Shown here: positions 13,165 through 22,258 of the stretch, in pieces
Position numbering within the stretch: the stretch's first letter is position 1
How the letters are laid out: each line of letters opens with the position of its first letter
Origin: Lysinibacillus odysseyi 34hs-1 = NBRC 100172
GTDB lineage: Bacteria > Bacillota > Bacilli > Bacillales_A > Planococcaceae
Length of the DNA stretch: 64,000 nucleotides
NCBI RefSeq assembly: GCF_001591965.1
Contig: NZ_BCVX01000014.1
Span: 98,570 to 162,569 of the forward strand
Direction of reading: 5' to 3'
Program-made: the position numbers and the translations under genes
Notes under the pieces: generated by a model
Database searches by the model: none
Told to the model about the DNA's origin: nothing
Seen by the model: only the letters and a program-made list of their open reading frames with translations

Positions 13165-14046
13165 TTAGTTGCCTTTTACTTGGTTCATTACTTCTTCAGC
13201 AAAGTTATCTTCACGTTTCTCGATACCTTCACCTACAGCGTAACGAGTGAAGCTAGTTACGTTACCGCCAGTTGATTTCACGAAGTCACGAACTTTTTGA
13301 TCAGAGTTCTTAACGAACGTTTGATCTAATAGACATACGTCTTCGAAGTATTTGCCAAGACGGCCTTCAACCATTTTTGCAACGATGTTTTCTGGTTTGC
13401 CTTCGTTTAGGGCTTGTTCAGTTAATACTTTGCGTTCACGTTCTACTTCGTCAGCAGATACTTCTTCACGTGATACGTAAGTTGGGTTGATTGCAGCGAT
13501 ATGCATTGCAATGTCTTTAGCAGCTGCTTCATCAGTAGAGCCTTCTAAAGCAACTAATACACCAATTCTACCGCCCATGTGCAAGTAAGCACCAAATGCA
13601 TCAGCATCTGTTTTTGTTTTAATTTCAAAGCGGCGAAGTGTGATTTTTTCCCCGATTGTTGCTACAGCTGAAGAAATTTGATCAACGATTTTTACGCCGT
13701 CTTTTTCTAATTCTAATGCAGCTTCTACAGATTCAGGTTTTGCAGCTAATAATTGCTCAGCTAAAGAAGCAACTAATGCTTGGAATTTTTCGTTTTTCGC
13801 TACGAAGTCAGTTTCAGCATTTACTTCAAGGATGATTGCTTCATTGCCTTCAGTCAGGATATAAGTTGTCCCTTCTGCAGCGATACGGTCTGCTTTTTTA
13901 GCAGCTGAAGAAAGACCTTTTTCACGTAGGAAGTCGATTGCAGCTTCTAGGTTGCCATCAGTTTCCACTAATGCTTTTTTACAGTCCATCATACCTGCGC
14001 CAGTTTTTTCGCGTAGTTCTTTTACTAATTGTGCAGTAATTGCCAT
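13165..14046 (-). CDS. tsf: Elongation factor Ts
   Basis: EF-Ts exchanges GDP for GTP on EF-Tu. I choose the ATG at 14046 ([18 protein letters not shown]), which has AAGGAGG upstream; the longer frame to 14091 adds 15 residues without support. The 293-residue protein has the N-terminal UBA-like domain with MMDCKKAL, the core TDFVAKN segment around residue 80 that touches EF-Tu, and two core subdomains. Confidence 0.98.
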   Translation of the reverse strand: MAITAQLVKELREKTGAGMMDCKKALVETDGNLEAAIDFLREKGLSSAAKKADRIAAEGTTYILTEGNEAIILEVNAETDFVAKNEKFQALVASLAEQLLAAKPESVEAALELEKDGVKIVDQISSAVATIGEKITLRRFEIKTKTDADAFGAYLHMGGRIGVLVALEGSTDEAAAKDIAMHIAAINPTYVSREEVSADEVERERKVLTEQALNEGKPENIVAKMVEGRLGKYFEDVCLLDQTFVKNSDQKVRDFVKSTGGNVTSFTRYAVGEGIEKREDNFAEEVMNQVKGN

Positions 14047-14115
14047 TTGAGTTTCCTCCTTGAGTTTATAAATCAATATATTTAGGAGCACCGTGGGCTC
14101 TAAATCTTAAAAAAA

Positions 14116-14145
14116 GGTGATAAGAGGGATCATCCACTTATCACC
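14116..14145 (-). terminator. Intrinsic terminator between rpsB and tsf
   Basis: GGTGATAAG pairs with CTTATCACC on the minus strand and is followed by eight T residues. Placed between rpsB and tsf, it probably acts as a partial terminator that sets the S2 to EF-Ts ratio, since tsf has no evident promoter of its own in the remaining 70 bases. Confidence 0.85.
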
Positions 14146-14160
14146 ATTTGTAGGAGTGAA

Positions 14161-14886
14161 TTACTCAGCTGCTACTTCTTCTTCTACAGCTGGAGCTTCT
14201 GATTCACCTTGTTTTGACTCGATTAACGCATCAGCCATTTTAGCAGTTAATAATTTAACAGCACGGATAGCATCATCGTTTGCAGGGATTACGTAGTCGA
14301 TTTCATCTGGATCACAGTTAGTATCAACAATACCAACGATCGGAATGTTCAATTTACGTGCTTCTGCAACAGCAATACGCTCTTTGCGAGGGTCTACTAC
14401 GAACATTACGTCCGGAATAGCTGTCATATCACGGATACCGCCTAAGAATTTTACTAAACGTTCGTGTTCTTTTTTAAGTTGGATAACTTCTTTTTTAGGA
14501 AGGACTTCGAAAGTACCGTCTTCTTCCATACGCTCGATTTCTTTTAAGCGAGCAACACGTTTTTGGATTGTACCGAAGTTAGTTAACGTACCACCTAACC
14601 AGCGTTGGTTGATGTAGTAGTTGCCTGAACGTTCAGCTTCTTCTTTAATAGCTTCTTGAGCTTGTTTTTTCGTACCAACGAAAAGAACTTTACCACCATC
14701 TTGGCCAACTTGGCGCATGAAGTCGTAAGCTTCTTCTAATTTTTTAACTGTTTTTTGTAGATCGATAATGTAGATACCGTTACGTTCAACAAAAATGTAT
14801 TTTTTCATTTTTGGGTTCCAACGGCGAGTTTGGTGACCGAAATGTACACCAGCTTCAAGTAATTGTTTCATTGAAATTACTGACAT
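14161..14886 (-). CDS. rpsB: 30S ribosomal protein S2
   Basis: S2 binds the 30S head-body junction. The 241-residue protein shows [20 protein letters not shown] at the N-terminus and the two family signatures (about residues 5-16, and [20 protein letters not shown] around 140-160), and ends in an acidic tail typical of Firmicute S2. AGGAGG lies eight bases before the ATG. A separate promoter and a leader of more than 100 bases precede it. Confidence 0.98.
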   Translation of the reverse strand: MSVISMKQLLEAGVHFGHQTRRWNPKMKKYIFVERNGIYIIDLQKTVKKLEEAYDFMRQVGQDGGKVLFVGTKKQAQEAIKEEAERSGNYYINQRWLGGTLTNFGTIQKRVARLKEIERMEEDGTFEVLPKKEVIQLKKEHERLVKFLGGIRDMTAIPDVMFVVDPRKERIAVAEARKLNIPIVGIVDTNCDPDEIDYVIPANDDAIRAVKLLTAKMADALIESKQGESEAPAVEEEVAAE

Positions 14887-15041
14887 GAGTTTGTCCTCCT
14901 AGTATGTTTGGTTTTTTTCCTCCGCACTTTTCATCTGTAACAAGCAACCCGTACGCATACGAGCACCACTTACTACATCAAAATGCGTGTGTAATGTTAA
15001 CACCGTTAGATACTATACCATACAGTTTACAGGCCGCGCAA
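14887..15041 (-). promoter_or_regulatory. rpsB promoter and long 5' leader
   Basis: On the minus strand TTGCGC (15041-15036) is followed after 18 bases by TATAGT (15017-15012). The predicted transcript then has about 120 untranslated bases before the S2 start. The leader includes a short inverted repeat around CGTATGCGTACG near 14953-14964. Ribosomal protein operons often have autoregulatory leaders bound by their product, so feedback by S2 is a reasonable guess, but no known leader family was recognised with certainty. Confidence 0.55.
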
Positions 15042-15046
15042 CTATT

Positions 15047-15622
15047 TTAAGCATGAAACTTAAGCAACAATTCAATTTCTGTTTTGCCCTTTTGCGTTAT
15101 TTTTGCAATTTCCTCAATTGTTTTACCTGCTTGATACATCTCGATTACTTCCTTTTCAAAAGAAATAACCCGGTCCTGTTCCTCTGTTTCCTCAACACGT
15201 ACTATCTTTTCCGGCGTTTCCTTTATGGGCTGCTGCTCAGCCGGCGGATGTTTCTGCCTGTTATAAGCATTTGCAGCAAAAGCAATAGGCACGTACGGTC
15301 TTTGCTGTGCCATCTCGGCTTCTGCCGCTGCCCCCGAAGAAATTGTTTCTTCTTCTGCCGATTGCTCTGCAGTTTCCCCAGGAATAATGCGCTGCTCTTT
15401 TCCAGCTGTTTGCTTCACTGTACTAAGCTCTTTAATCAAGCGGTCATTCTCTTCTTTCATCTCTATTAAATACAAGCCAATGGCATCGTCCAGCTCTTTT
15501 GACATGCGTTCCTGGCGCATTTCTAAGTCTTTGAACTTTGCCAGCTTGCTGTTTAAGAGGAGGATGAAGAAAAAGCTCAGCAGCTGGCAGATGAATAATA
15601 CAACTAATATAATTGAAACCAT
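15047..15622 (-). CDS. swrB: SwrB-like membrane-anchored motility regulator
   Basis: The 191-residue protein has one N-terminal membrane segment (about residues 3-23), a coiled-coil stretch, a low-complexity middle rich in Glu and Pro, and a C-terminal helix-turn-helix-like segment (YQAGKTIEEIAKITQKGKTE). That arrangement and its place after sigD match B. subtilis SwrB/YlxL, which promotes flagellar basal body assembly and sigma-D activity. Overall sequence similarity to SwrB is weak, so the name rests on architecture and position. The next gene down, rpsB, has its own promoter starting six bases past the stop. Confidence 0.65.
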   Translation of the reverse strand: MVSIILVVLFICQLLSFFFILLLNSKLAKFKDLEMRQERMSKELDDAIGLYLIEMKEENDRLIKELSTVKQTAGKEQRIIPGETAEQSAEEETISSGAAAEAEMAQQRPYVPIAFAANAYNRQKHPPAEQQPIKETPEKIVRVEETEEQDRVISFEKEVIEMYQAGKTIEEIAKITQKGKTEIELLLKFHA

Positions 15623-15630
15623 TGTGTCTC

Positions 15631-15939
15631 CTATCCGCTATAATCGATAAAATTCCCCTTGAATGGATGGTGGGCTTTCGGCTGTTCCTGTTCCTCGTTT
15701 TTCTTCTCTCCCATTGAGGAATGCTTTCCTCCATTACCGTTTCGCTCGTCCTCTTCTGAAATAGCATCTGCATTTTCAGCCGTATTCACAGCTAACTGCT
15801 TCCGCTCAATTTCTTTTTTCAGCGCTTCGTTTGCATTCATTTGCTGATGAATGACATTTTGCTGATGCTGTTCTACTACTTTTCCCGCTTCAAATGTCTT
15901 TGGAATGGCAATTTGCAGCTCCACGGCTTTTAAACTCAT
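15631..15939 (-). CDS. Hypothetical protein between sigD and swrB
   Basis: This 102-residue soluble protein is not recognised. It is hydrophilic, with a helical N-terminal half rich in Gln (QHQQNVIHQQMNANEAL) and a disordered, charged C-terminal half. It sits 11 bases after sigD and 8 before the swrB-like gene, so it is almost certainly co-transcribed with both. The context suggests a motility-related role, but nothing in the sequence shows one. B. subtilis has no equivalent gene between sigD and swrB. Confidence 0.7.
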   Translation of the reverse strand: MSLKAVELQIAIPKTFEAGKVVEQHQQNVIHQQMNANEALKKEIERKQLAVNTAENADAISEEDERNGNGGKHSSMGEKKNEEQEQPKAHHPFKGNFIDYSG

Positions 15940-15950
15940 GGCTACTCCCC

Positions 15951-16718
15951 CTATGCATTCATCATTTCAGAAGATAAAAATCTGCGTAACTTAAATAAAG
16001 CCTTTGAATGGATTTGGGAAATACGCGAAGTAGACAGGTCAAGCATTTCCCCGATCTCTGTCAAGGTCATCTCCTCTGTATAGAACAAACTCAAAACAAG
16101 CTGCTCCTTCTCATTGAGCTTTTTAATATTATCAGCCAAGTCCTCAAGCAATTCTGCACGCACCATATGCTGTTCAGGCGTTTTGGTCTGCTCGTCCCGG
16201 ATGACAAAGCCTTTCCCTTCTGAATCTTCCTGGTCCTGCTGCTCATTAATGGATAGCACATTGGAGAAAAAATGTTCCTGAACTGTCTGATACACATCTT
16301 CTACCGGAAGATTCATATGTTCGGCTAATTCTTCAGGTGTTGCATGACGCATCAATTTCTGCTCCAAGTGTTCGATCTGCGCTTCCAGCTTCTTTGCTTT
16401 TTCCCTTGCCGAGCGGGGCAGCCAGTCCTCCTTCCGAAGACCGTCTATGATCGCTCCTCTAACACGGAAAGAGGCATACGTATCAAACTTCAAATCTCGA
16501 TTTATATCAAATTTATTCAACGCATCAAATAGCCCCATCATTCCTAAGCTGACGAGGTCATCCCGCGACACGTTTTTCGGCAAACCAGCGCCGATTCGTT
16601 GTACATGATAGGAAACAAGAGGCTTGTATTTTTTCACCAGCAAGTCTCCTGCTTGTGGATCCCGATTGTTTATCCAGCTGTTCCAAAGCTTTAGTTCTTC
16701 ACTACTCGGTTGTGTCAT
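15951..16718 (-). CDS. sigD: RNA polymerase sigma factor SigD (FliA family)
   Basis: Sigma-D directs transcription of flagellin, motor, chemotaxis and autolysin genes. The 255-residue protein has region 2 (DLVSLGMMGLFDALNKFD and FDTYASFRVRGAIIDGLR, about residues 49-96), a short region 3, and region 4 with LSLFYTEEMTLTEIGEMLDL and STSRISQIHSKAL near residues 207-240. Unlike B. subtilis, where sigD is near the end of the fla/che transcript, here a strong terminator and a promoter-like sequence lie between the operon and sigD. GAGAGGTGG precedes the ATG. Confidence 0.97.
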   Translation of the reverse strand: MTQPSSEELKLWNSWINNRDPQAGDLLVKKYKPLVSYHVQRIGAGLPKNVSRDDLVSLGMMGLFDALNKFDINRDLKFDTYASFRVRGAIIDGLRKEDWLPRSAREKAKKLEAQIEHLEQKLMRHATPEELAEHMNLPVEDVYQTVQEHFFSNVLSINEQQDQEDSEGKGFVIRDEQTKTPEQHMVRAELLEDLADNIKKLNEKEQLVLSLFYTEEMTLTEIGEMLDLSTSRISQIHSKALFKLRRFLSSEMMNA

Positions 16719-16757
16719 TCGTATCCACCTCTCTTCAACAAAACGTACCTACTGTAT

Positions 16758-16786
16758 ATTATACCAAATTTATCGCTAATTTACAC
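16758..16786 (-). promoter_or_regulatory. Candidate sigma-A promoter of sigD
   Basis: A perfect TATAAT lies on the minus strand at 16763-16758, about 40 bases before the sigD start, with TGTAAA or GTGTAA 16-17 bases upstream as a -35. The rest of the 260-bp gap (16719-16977) holds the terminator at 16940-16969 and no gene I can support. Confidence 0.6.
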
Positions 16787-16939
16787 ACGCTTCCTAAGTA
16801 CTAAATCTCGTTTTCTAAGGACAAAAATCGTAATCTCTCCCTTTTAAAAAGAGAAAGCTTTCGTACATTGGACTTGTTCTATGAAAATGTGTAGTCAGAT
16901 GACAGCTAAGGTAAGAGGTAGGGTTATTTTACAAATAGG

Positions 16940-16969
16940 AAAACAGGGCCGAGAAATCGGCCCTGTTTT
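16940..16969. terminator. Bidirectional terminator ending the fla/che operon
   Basis: AAAACAGGGCCGA pairs perfectly with TCGGCCCTGTTTT around a four-base loop, with T runs on both strands. It begins 9 bases past the stop of the last operon gene (16978) and separates the operon from sigD. Confidence 0.9.
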
Positions 16970-16977
16970 ATGGTCTA

Positions 16978-17352
16978 TTAATGATTCGGTAGCGTTTGTT
17001 CCTCCGAATGCATCATTGTCCGGACTACCTTTGCAATCTCTTCCCCATTTTCATCCTCAAACTCCATCGCCGGGTTTCGTTCAAAATCCGGAATTTGCAG
17101 TTCCTCTTTTTGTTCCTGCTTCCCTTTTGCTTTTTCGACTTGCGCTAGTGTTACCTCTTCAGGTGTAAATAGCACATAACCTAGAAGCAGGCGTACAGGA
17201 TATGCGAATAAAAAGACAACAAGCGCTGTTACAAATGAACCTATAAGCGTTTTCAATGGCATCGCATATGGTTGTTGAAGTGCCAGAGCAAAGTACGCAG
17301 AAAAGCCGAGCAATGCCGCCCAGCAATTATACAAGAACGAGCCGTACATCAT
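16978..17352 (-). CDS. Small membrane protein, last gene of the fla/che operon
   Basis: This 124-residue protein is not recognised. Two hydrophobic segments at about residues 8-27 and 35-60 form a membrane hairpin, and the C-terminal half is soluble and rich in Glu and Lys. Its start overlaps the cheD stop by four bases, so it is translationally coupled to the chemotaxis genes. It is not part of the B. subtilis operon. A role at the membrane linked to motility is only an inference from position. Confidence 0.75.
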   Translation of the reverse strand: MMYGSFLYNCWAALLGFSAYFALALQQPYAMPLKTLIGSFVTALVVFLFAYPVRLLLGYVLFTPEEVTLAQVEKAKGKQEQKEELQIPDFERNPAMEFEDENGEEIAKVVRTMMHSEEQTLPNH

Positions 17353-17846
17353 ATTTCACTCACTCCTCTGTTTACTGTCCGGATATTCAATTTAGCTGTG
17401 GCCGGGTCAAACTCAATTGTCCGTCCGCTGTTGCCTCCTGTATCCTCTGCAACAAGCAAAATACCGTGCTTTTTGAGTTCTGTCTTTACCGCTTCGACAT
17501 TTCTTGGCCCGATTCGCATCGTGTCCTTGTCGGAAGTAAATTGGAACATTTGCGCCCCGCCGGCAATCTTTGCCTTCAATCGAAATGTTTGAATACCATT
17601 ATTTTTTAATAAATCAATTAATGCTTTAATACCCGTATCCGCGAATTTTGCAGCATTCAGCTCCTGCGTGCGTGCAAGGCTCGAATCAGGAAGCATAATA
17701 TGCACCAAGCCTGCTATATGCTTTGTTTCATCATATAAAACGACGCCGACACAGGAACCAAGCCCTGATGTCCGAATCGTATTCGGCTGCTTCACTACAT
17801 CCATCTGGGCAATCCCAACTTTGACTACTTCATTTATTCCTATCAT
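17349..17846 (-). CDS. cheD: Chemoreceptor glutamine deamidase CheD
   Basis: CheD deamidates receptor glutamines and, bound to CheC, tunes receptor activity. The 165-residue protein has the catalytic cysteine in GLGSCVGVVLYD (about residues 29-40) and the histidine in GLVHIMLPDS (about 46-55), with the IAGGAQMF segment near residue 90. It follows cheC by two bases, in keeping with the CheC-CheD partnership. Confidence 0.96.
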   Translation of the reverse strand: MIGINEVVKVGIAQMDVVKQPNTIRTSGLGSCVGVVLYDETKHIAGLVHIMLPDSSLARTQELNAAKFADTGIKALIDLLKNNGIQTFRLKAKIAGGAQMFQFTSDKDTMRIGPRNVEAVKTELKKHGILLVAEDTGGNSGRTIEFDPATAKLNIRTVNRGVSEI

Positions 17847-17848
17847 CT

Positions 17849-18481
17849 TTATGCCACTCCAAGGGCCTTAAAAATAGCCTCAAAAGAATCCGGATCAGGC
17901 AGCAGGAAGAAATGCCCCCTTACGGATTCTTCATCTTCCAATTCGTCATCTAAGATGGATGTATTGATCACAATTACATGATCACTTATATGGGAAAGTT
18001 CAATTAACCCAATACTGATAATAGCGCCGAACATATCAACGCTCAGCCCGGGTACTGTCGGATAAATTTTCAAGCCAGTAAAATCTGATAGAGCAGATAG
18101 ATAAGAGCCGGATAAAATATTCCCCATCTCCTGCATGGCTGATAATCCTAACTCCGGCACAGGAAGATTAGCGAAATCAAATGTTTCATCCTGAATCAAT
18201 CTCCGGATAAATCTATTAGCCTGCTCAATTGGCAAAACGAAAAACATGCTTCCTTCTGCATCTCCCTCGATTCGAAGAAAAATGCCAACTACTACATTTT
18301 CTGCGCCGCCGACAAGCTCCATCATGTCATTGAATGACACCATTTCCACTTTTGGTACGCGCATATCAATCTTTTTGTTCAGCAAATCAGATAAGGCTGT
18401 TGCTGCATGGGCAGCTCCAATGTTACCGATTTCTTTTAATACATCTAAATGTAATGAAGTAATTTTTTGATGAAAGTTCAT
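17849..18481 (-). CDS. cheC: CheY-P phosphatase CheC
   Basis: CheC dephosphorylates CheY-P and binds CheD. I prefer the ATG at 18481 (MNFHQKITSL) because the AGTAGGG sequence is well spaced for it; an in-frame start six bases earlier is possible. Both phosphatase helices are present: LDVLKEIGNIGAAHAATAL near the N-terminus and LSAMQEMGNILSGSYLSAL around residue 115. The length, about 210 residues, is normal. A perfect hairpin separates it from cheW. Confidence 0.95.
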   Translation of the reverse strand: MNFHQKITSLHLDVLKEIGNIGAAHAATALSDLLNKKIDMRVPKVEMVSFNDMMELVGGAENVVVGIFLRIEGDAEGSMFFVLPIEQANRFIRRLIQDETFDFANLPVPELGLSAMQEMGNILSGSYLSALSDFTGLKIYPTVPGLSVDMFGAIISIGLIELSHISDHVIVINTSILDDELEDEESVRGHFFLLPDPDSFEAIFKALGVA

Positions 18482-18508
18482 ATACATCCCTACTTTAGTA
18501 GATTCATC

Positions 18509-18538
18509 TGACGGCTGCGTATGAATGCGCAGCCGTCA
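18509..18538 (-). other. Perfect 11-bp intercistronic hairpin between cheW and cheC
   Basis: TGACGGCTGCG pairs perfectly with CGCAGCCGTCA around an eight-base loop. No T run follows on the minus strand, so it is unlikely to terminate transcription. It may protect or direct processing of the long mRNA. Confidence 0.6.
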
Positions 18539-18552
18539 ATGAAAATTAATCA

Positions 18553-18999
18553 TTATCCTAATGGATTTAAAACTTTATCTAAATGCAGCAAAATCAATAA
18601 ACGTTTATCCAATTTTGCTACGCCCGAGATGAAATCCTCTTCAGAAGAACCTACCACTTCAGGCTGCTGTTCAATTGATGCAGATTCGATATCCAATACG
18701 TCGTTGGCCGAATCTACGATGAACCCTACTTCCATATCTTCAAGCTGGATAATAATGATCCGCACTGTTTCTTCGTTTTCCAAAGCAGGCAAGCCAAAGC
18801 GCGCACGCAAATCGATAATCGGGGTTACTACTCCGCGTAGATTAATAACTCCTTTCACATAATGCGGCGTTTTAGGAACCCGCGTAATATGCATCAGCTT
18901 TTCAATTCCTCGCACATAGGAAACGGGAATCGCATATTCTTTATCGGCCAATTGAAAAACGATTACTTTTACATAAGCCTGTTCGACAGCATTTGTCAT
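18553..18999 (-). CDS. cheW: Chemotaxis adaptor CheW
   Basis: CheW links chemoreceptors to the CheA kinase in the polar array. The 148-residue single-domain protein shows the family pattern VIVFQLADKEYAIPVSYV at the start, VKGVINLRGVVTPIIDLR at about residues 47-64, and a C-terminal LLILLHLDKVL. It lies 28 bases after cheA. Confidence 0.97.
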   Translation of the reverse strand: MTNAVEQAYVKVIVFQLADKEYAIPVSYVRGIEKLMHITRVPKTPHYVKGVINLRGVVTPIIDLRARFGLPALENEETVRIIIIQLEDMEVGFIVDSANDVLDIESASIEQQPEVVGSSEEDFISGVAKLDKRLLILLHLDKVLNPLG

Positions 19000-19027
19000 A
19001 ATTTACACCTCATTTTCATCCTATTTC

Positions 19028-21100
19028 CTACATTAGGGCGTTGCAGTCTACAATCAACGCTACCTTACCATTGCCTAAAATTGTCGCTCCTGAAATAGCA
19101 AAAATATTTGTTAAGTAATTGCCCAATGACTTTAGGACAATCTCCTGCTGGCCGATGAATGAATCTACCACTAGACCGGCCATTTTGTCGCCTTTGCGGA
19201 CGATCACTACCGAATGGAACTCGTCTTCATCCAGCTTTGTGCGCGGCACTTCAAACACTTCCTCTAGGAAGATAAGCGGTACAACTTTTCCACGGAAGTC
19301 AATTACTTTTTGGTTATGCGCATTTAAAATATCCGACTGGCGAATGATAGATGTTTCAATAATAGATGATAGAGGAATTGCATAAATTTCTTTTTCAATC
19401 TCTACTAGCATGACGGAAATAATCGACAACGTTAACGGCAGCTGGATCGAGAAGGTAGATCCTATATCTTGTGTCGACTCAATAGAAATATTACCGCCTA
19501 ACGATTCAATCGTTGTTTTTACAACATCAAGACCAACGCCCCGGCCGGAGATATCTGAAATAACATCCGCTGTAGAGAAGCCCGGTGCCATAATCAGCTC
19601 GTTTACCTGTTTATTTGATAGGGAGCTGGCTGCTTCTTTTGATACAATCCCTTTCGCAATCGCCTTTGTTAGTACTTTGTTGCGGTTAATTCCCGCACCA
19701 TCGTCCTCAATTTCAATAAATACATAGTTGCCGCTGTGGTATGCACGCAGCTGGACTGTGCCTTCTTCCGGCTTTCCTTGTTGGCGGCGGACTTCCGGAC
19801 TTTCTATCCCATGGTCCAATGAGTTGCGGATCAGATGGACAAGCGGATCTCCAATTTCATCGATTACCGTGCGGTCAAGTTCTGTTTCCGCTCCAATAAT
19901 CTCAAGGTTGATTTTTTTGTTTAAATCACGCGATAATTGCCGAACCATTTTCGGGAATCGGTTAAATACTGTTTCTACCGGTACCATACGCATTGTCAAG
20001 ATGATGTTCTGCAGGTCTCCCATTGTACGGCTCATACGCTCTACTGTTTCACTTAATTCTCCGTGATTTACTTCCGCTGCAATAGAAAGCAGACGGCCGC
20101 GGTCAATCACCAGCTCCTCAAACAAATTCATGAGGACATCAAGACGCTCGATGTTGACACGGATTGTTTTGCTTGCCGCTGGTGCATGTGATTTTGCATT
20201 ATTGGCAGCCGGCTTTTTCTCCGGTTCTCCTCCGGCCTGTTTTTCCTCAGAGACAGGTTCAGCCGTTTCAGGCTCGGAAGGAAGAGCTTCTTGAGGGAGA
20301 ATTTCTCCCTTTGCTTCTCTAAAGACAGAAGGATCGATGGCAAGCACTTCCACCTTTTCAACTTCCGATACTTTAAGCAGCATTTTTTGCAAATCGTCTG
20401 CTGTTTCCTTCGAGATAAAGGCAACATGGAATTCACTATCAAACTGCTCTTCTTCCAGCTTATCAACGGTTGGCGAGGACTTGATGACATCCCCGTTCTT
20501 TTCAAGAATTTCAAATACCATAAATACACGTGCTGCTTTTAAGAGACAGTCTTCACGTAACGAAATAGAAATTTCGTATGTATTAAATCCTTGTTCAAGT
20601 GATTGATGAAGAATGGTCTTCTCGAAATCATCATATTCAAGCTTCCATTCAGCAGAGACGATACTCGTTGCAGCCTGCTCATTTGCTGCCAGCGGTACTG
20701 CTGTAGTACCCGTCAATTCTTCTCCGGATTCGATACGTTTCAGCATTTCCACTGTTGCTTGTACATTTCGCTTGCCGTCACCGCCGCTTGCGATATCCTG
20801 AACCATTTCTTCAAGGTGGTCTACCGATTCAAAAACGACATCCAAAATTTCTGGTGTTACGCTAATTTTTTCGTTTCGAATGGCATCAAGCACATTTTCC
20901 ATTTTATGTGTTAAATCCGCTAAGTCTTCGAAGCCCATTGTGGCAGACATTCCTTTTAATGTATGAGCAGAACGGAAAATTTCACTTACAATTGCCAAAT
21001 CTTGCGGATTTTTTTCTAGTTCCAACAAATGCTCGCTGCACGCCTGCAGATGTTCTTTACTTTCATCTATAAACATTTCTAAATATTGATTTACTTCCAT
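19028..21100 (-). CDS. cheA: Chemotaxis histidine kinase CheA
   Basis: CheA autophosphorylates and passes phosphate to CheY and CheB. The 690-residue protein has the P1 domain with the phosphorylated histidine in RSAHTLKGMSATMG (about residues 44-57), a P2 region around 150-265, a Pro/Glu/Ala linker, P3 dimerisation helices, the P4 ATPase (LIRNSLDHGIE N-box and DDGAGINRNK G1 box), and a CheW-like P5 domain at the C-terminus. Confidence 0.98.
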   Translation of the reverse strand: MEVNQYLEMFIDESKEHLQACSEHLLELEKNPQDLAIVSEIFRSAHTLKGMSATMGFEDLADLTHKMENVLDAIRNEKISVTPEILDVVFESVDHLEEMVQDIASGGDGKRNVQATVEMLKRIESGEELTGTTAVPLAANEQAATSIVSAEWKLEYDDFEKTILHQSLEQGFNTYEISISLREDCLLKAARVFMVFEILEKNGDVIKSSPTVDKLEEEQFDSEFHVAFISKETADDLQKMLLKVSEVEKVEVLAIDPSVFREAKGEILPQEALPSEPETAEPVSEEKQAGGEPEKKPAANNAKSHAPAASKTIRVNIERLDVLMNLFEELVIDRGRLLSIAAEVNHGELSETVERMSRTMGDLQNIILTMRMVPVETVFNRFPKMVRQLSRDLNKKINLEIIGAETELDRTVIDEIGDPLVHLIRNSLDHGIESPEVRRQQGKPEEGTVQLRAYHSGNYVFIEIEDDGAGINRNKVLTKAIAKGIVSKEAASSLSNKQVNELIMAPGFSTADVISDISGRGVGLDVVKTTIESLGGNISIESTQDIGSTFSIQLPLTLSIISVMLVEIEKEIYAIPLSSIIETSIIRQSDILNAHNQKVIDFRGKVVPLIFLEEVFEVPRTKLDEDEFHSVVIVRKGDKMAGLVVDSFIGQQEIVLKSLGNYLTNIFAISGATILGNGKVALIVDCNALM

Positions 21101-21115
21101 TAAGAGAACACCCCT

Positions 21116-22258
21116 TTAAAGCATATATTTCATAATACTTTGTGCAATATCATCAACGTCGGCTACCTCATCAACAAGCTGCGTTTCCACGGCAGCTTTC
21201 GGCATGCCATACACGATACATGTATCCGCTGACTCTGCAATGGCCATTACGTTGCCGGTTTTTTTTAAGGCAGTCAGCCCTTTTGAACCGTCATGCCCCA
21301 TTCCTGTCATAATGACAGCAATTTTATCAAACTCTTTAAATCTGCTTACATCCTCAAACAACACATCTACTGATGGACGATGCCCTGAACGCGGCGGCTC
21401 TGTTTGGTCAAGAACGATGCCGAAAGCTGTTCCTACTTTACGCAGTTTTACATGATAGCCCCCCGGTGCAATGTAGGCTACTCCATTTTGCAAAATATCG
21501 CCATGCTCTGCTTCTTTCACCCGAATGTCGCTTAATTGGTCCAGTCTGGCTGCTAATGATTTTGTGAATCCTGCAGGCATGTGCTGCACAATTAAAATAG
21601 GTGCTTGAACCTGTGCCGGAAGTTTTGTAATGACTTCCTGCAATGCACGCGGTCCTCCAGTAGAAGTACCAATCAGCACTACTTTTCTTGATGTTTTGCT
21701 CCATTCCTTTTGTTCTTGATTGAGGAATGGTTTGACAGGAGCAGCTTGCTGTGGAGCAGCTGTTCTTTCCCATCCGGTTGGTGGGGTAGGCGTTTGCACA
21801 GGAGGCACTGGGCGTTTCGTACCAATTGGCTTTTTCAGCTTTTTAATTGATACATGCGTCGCCTGCTCTACTTTACGAACAAGCTCTTCCTGAATTTTAT
21901 GTAAATCTAACGAAATCGTCCCGCTCGGCTTGGCAACAAAATCAACTGCCCCATATTCCATCGCCATCATCGTTGTATCCGTTCCTTTTCTTGTTGTGCT
22001 AGAAAGCATGACAACCGGTACTGGACAAACCGCCATAATTTCCTTTAATGCTTCCAGCCCATTCATTTCAGGCATTTCGACATCCATTGTGACAACATCC
22101 GGCTTCAGCTGTTGAATTTTCCTGATTGCATCTTTCCCGTTCCGAGCCGTTCCCACTACTTCTACCCGCGGGCTTCCGACAAAAAAGTCGCTAATCAGCT
22201 TCCTCATAAAAGCAGAGTCATCAACAATCAACAGCTTGCTTTTTTTAGAGAAGACCAA
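21116..22258 (-). CDS. cheB: Chemotaxis response regulator and methylesterase CheB
   Basis: CheB removes methyl groups from receptors and can deamidate glutamines. The 380-residue protein has an N-terminal receiver domain (LLIVDDSAFMR with the acidic pair, and DVVTMDVEMPEMNG with the phospho-Asp near residue 58), a Pro/Thr linker, and the esterase domain with the Ser in LIGTSTGGPRALQ, the His in VQHMPAGFT and the Asp in MTGMGHDGSKG. Its start abuts the flhG stop. Confidence 0.98.
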   Translation of the reverse strand: MVFSKKSKLLIVDDSAFMRKLISDFFVGSPRVEVVGTARNGKDAIRKIQQLKPDVVTMDVEMPEMNGLEALKEIMAVCPVPVVMLSSTTRKGTDTTMMAMEYGAVDFVAKPSGTISLDLHKIQEELVRKVEQATHVSIKKLKKPIGTKRPVPPVQTPTPPTGWERTAAPQQAAPVKPFLNQEQKEWSKTSRKVVLIGTSTGGPRALQEVITKLPAQVQAPILIVQHMPAGFTKSLAARLDQLSDIRVKEAEHGDILQNGVAYIAPGGYHVKLRKVGTAFGIVLDQTEPPRSGHRPSVDVLFEDVSRFKEFDKIAVIMTGMGHDGSKGLTALKKTGNVMAIAESADTCIVYGMPKAAVETQLVDEVADVDDIAQSIMKYML

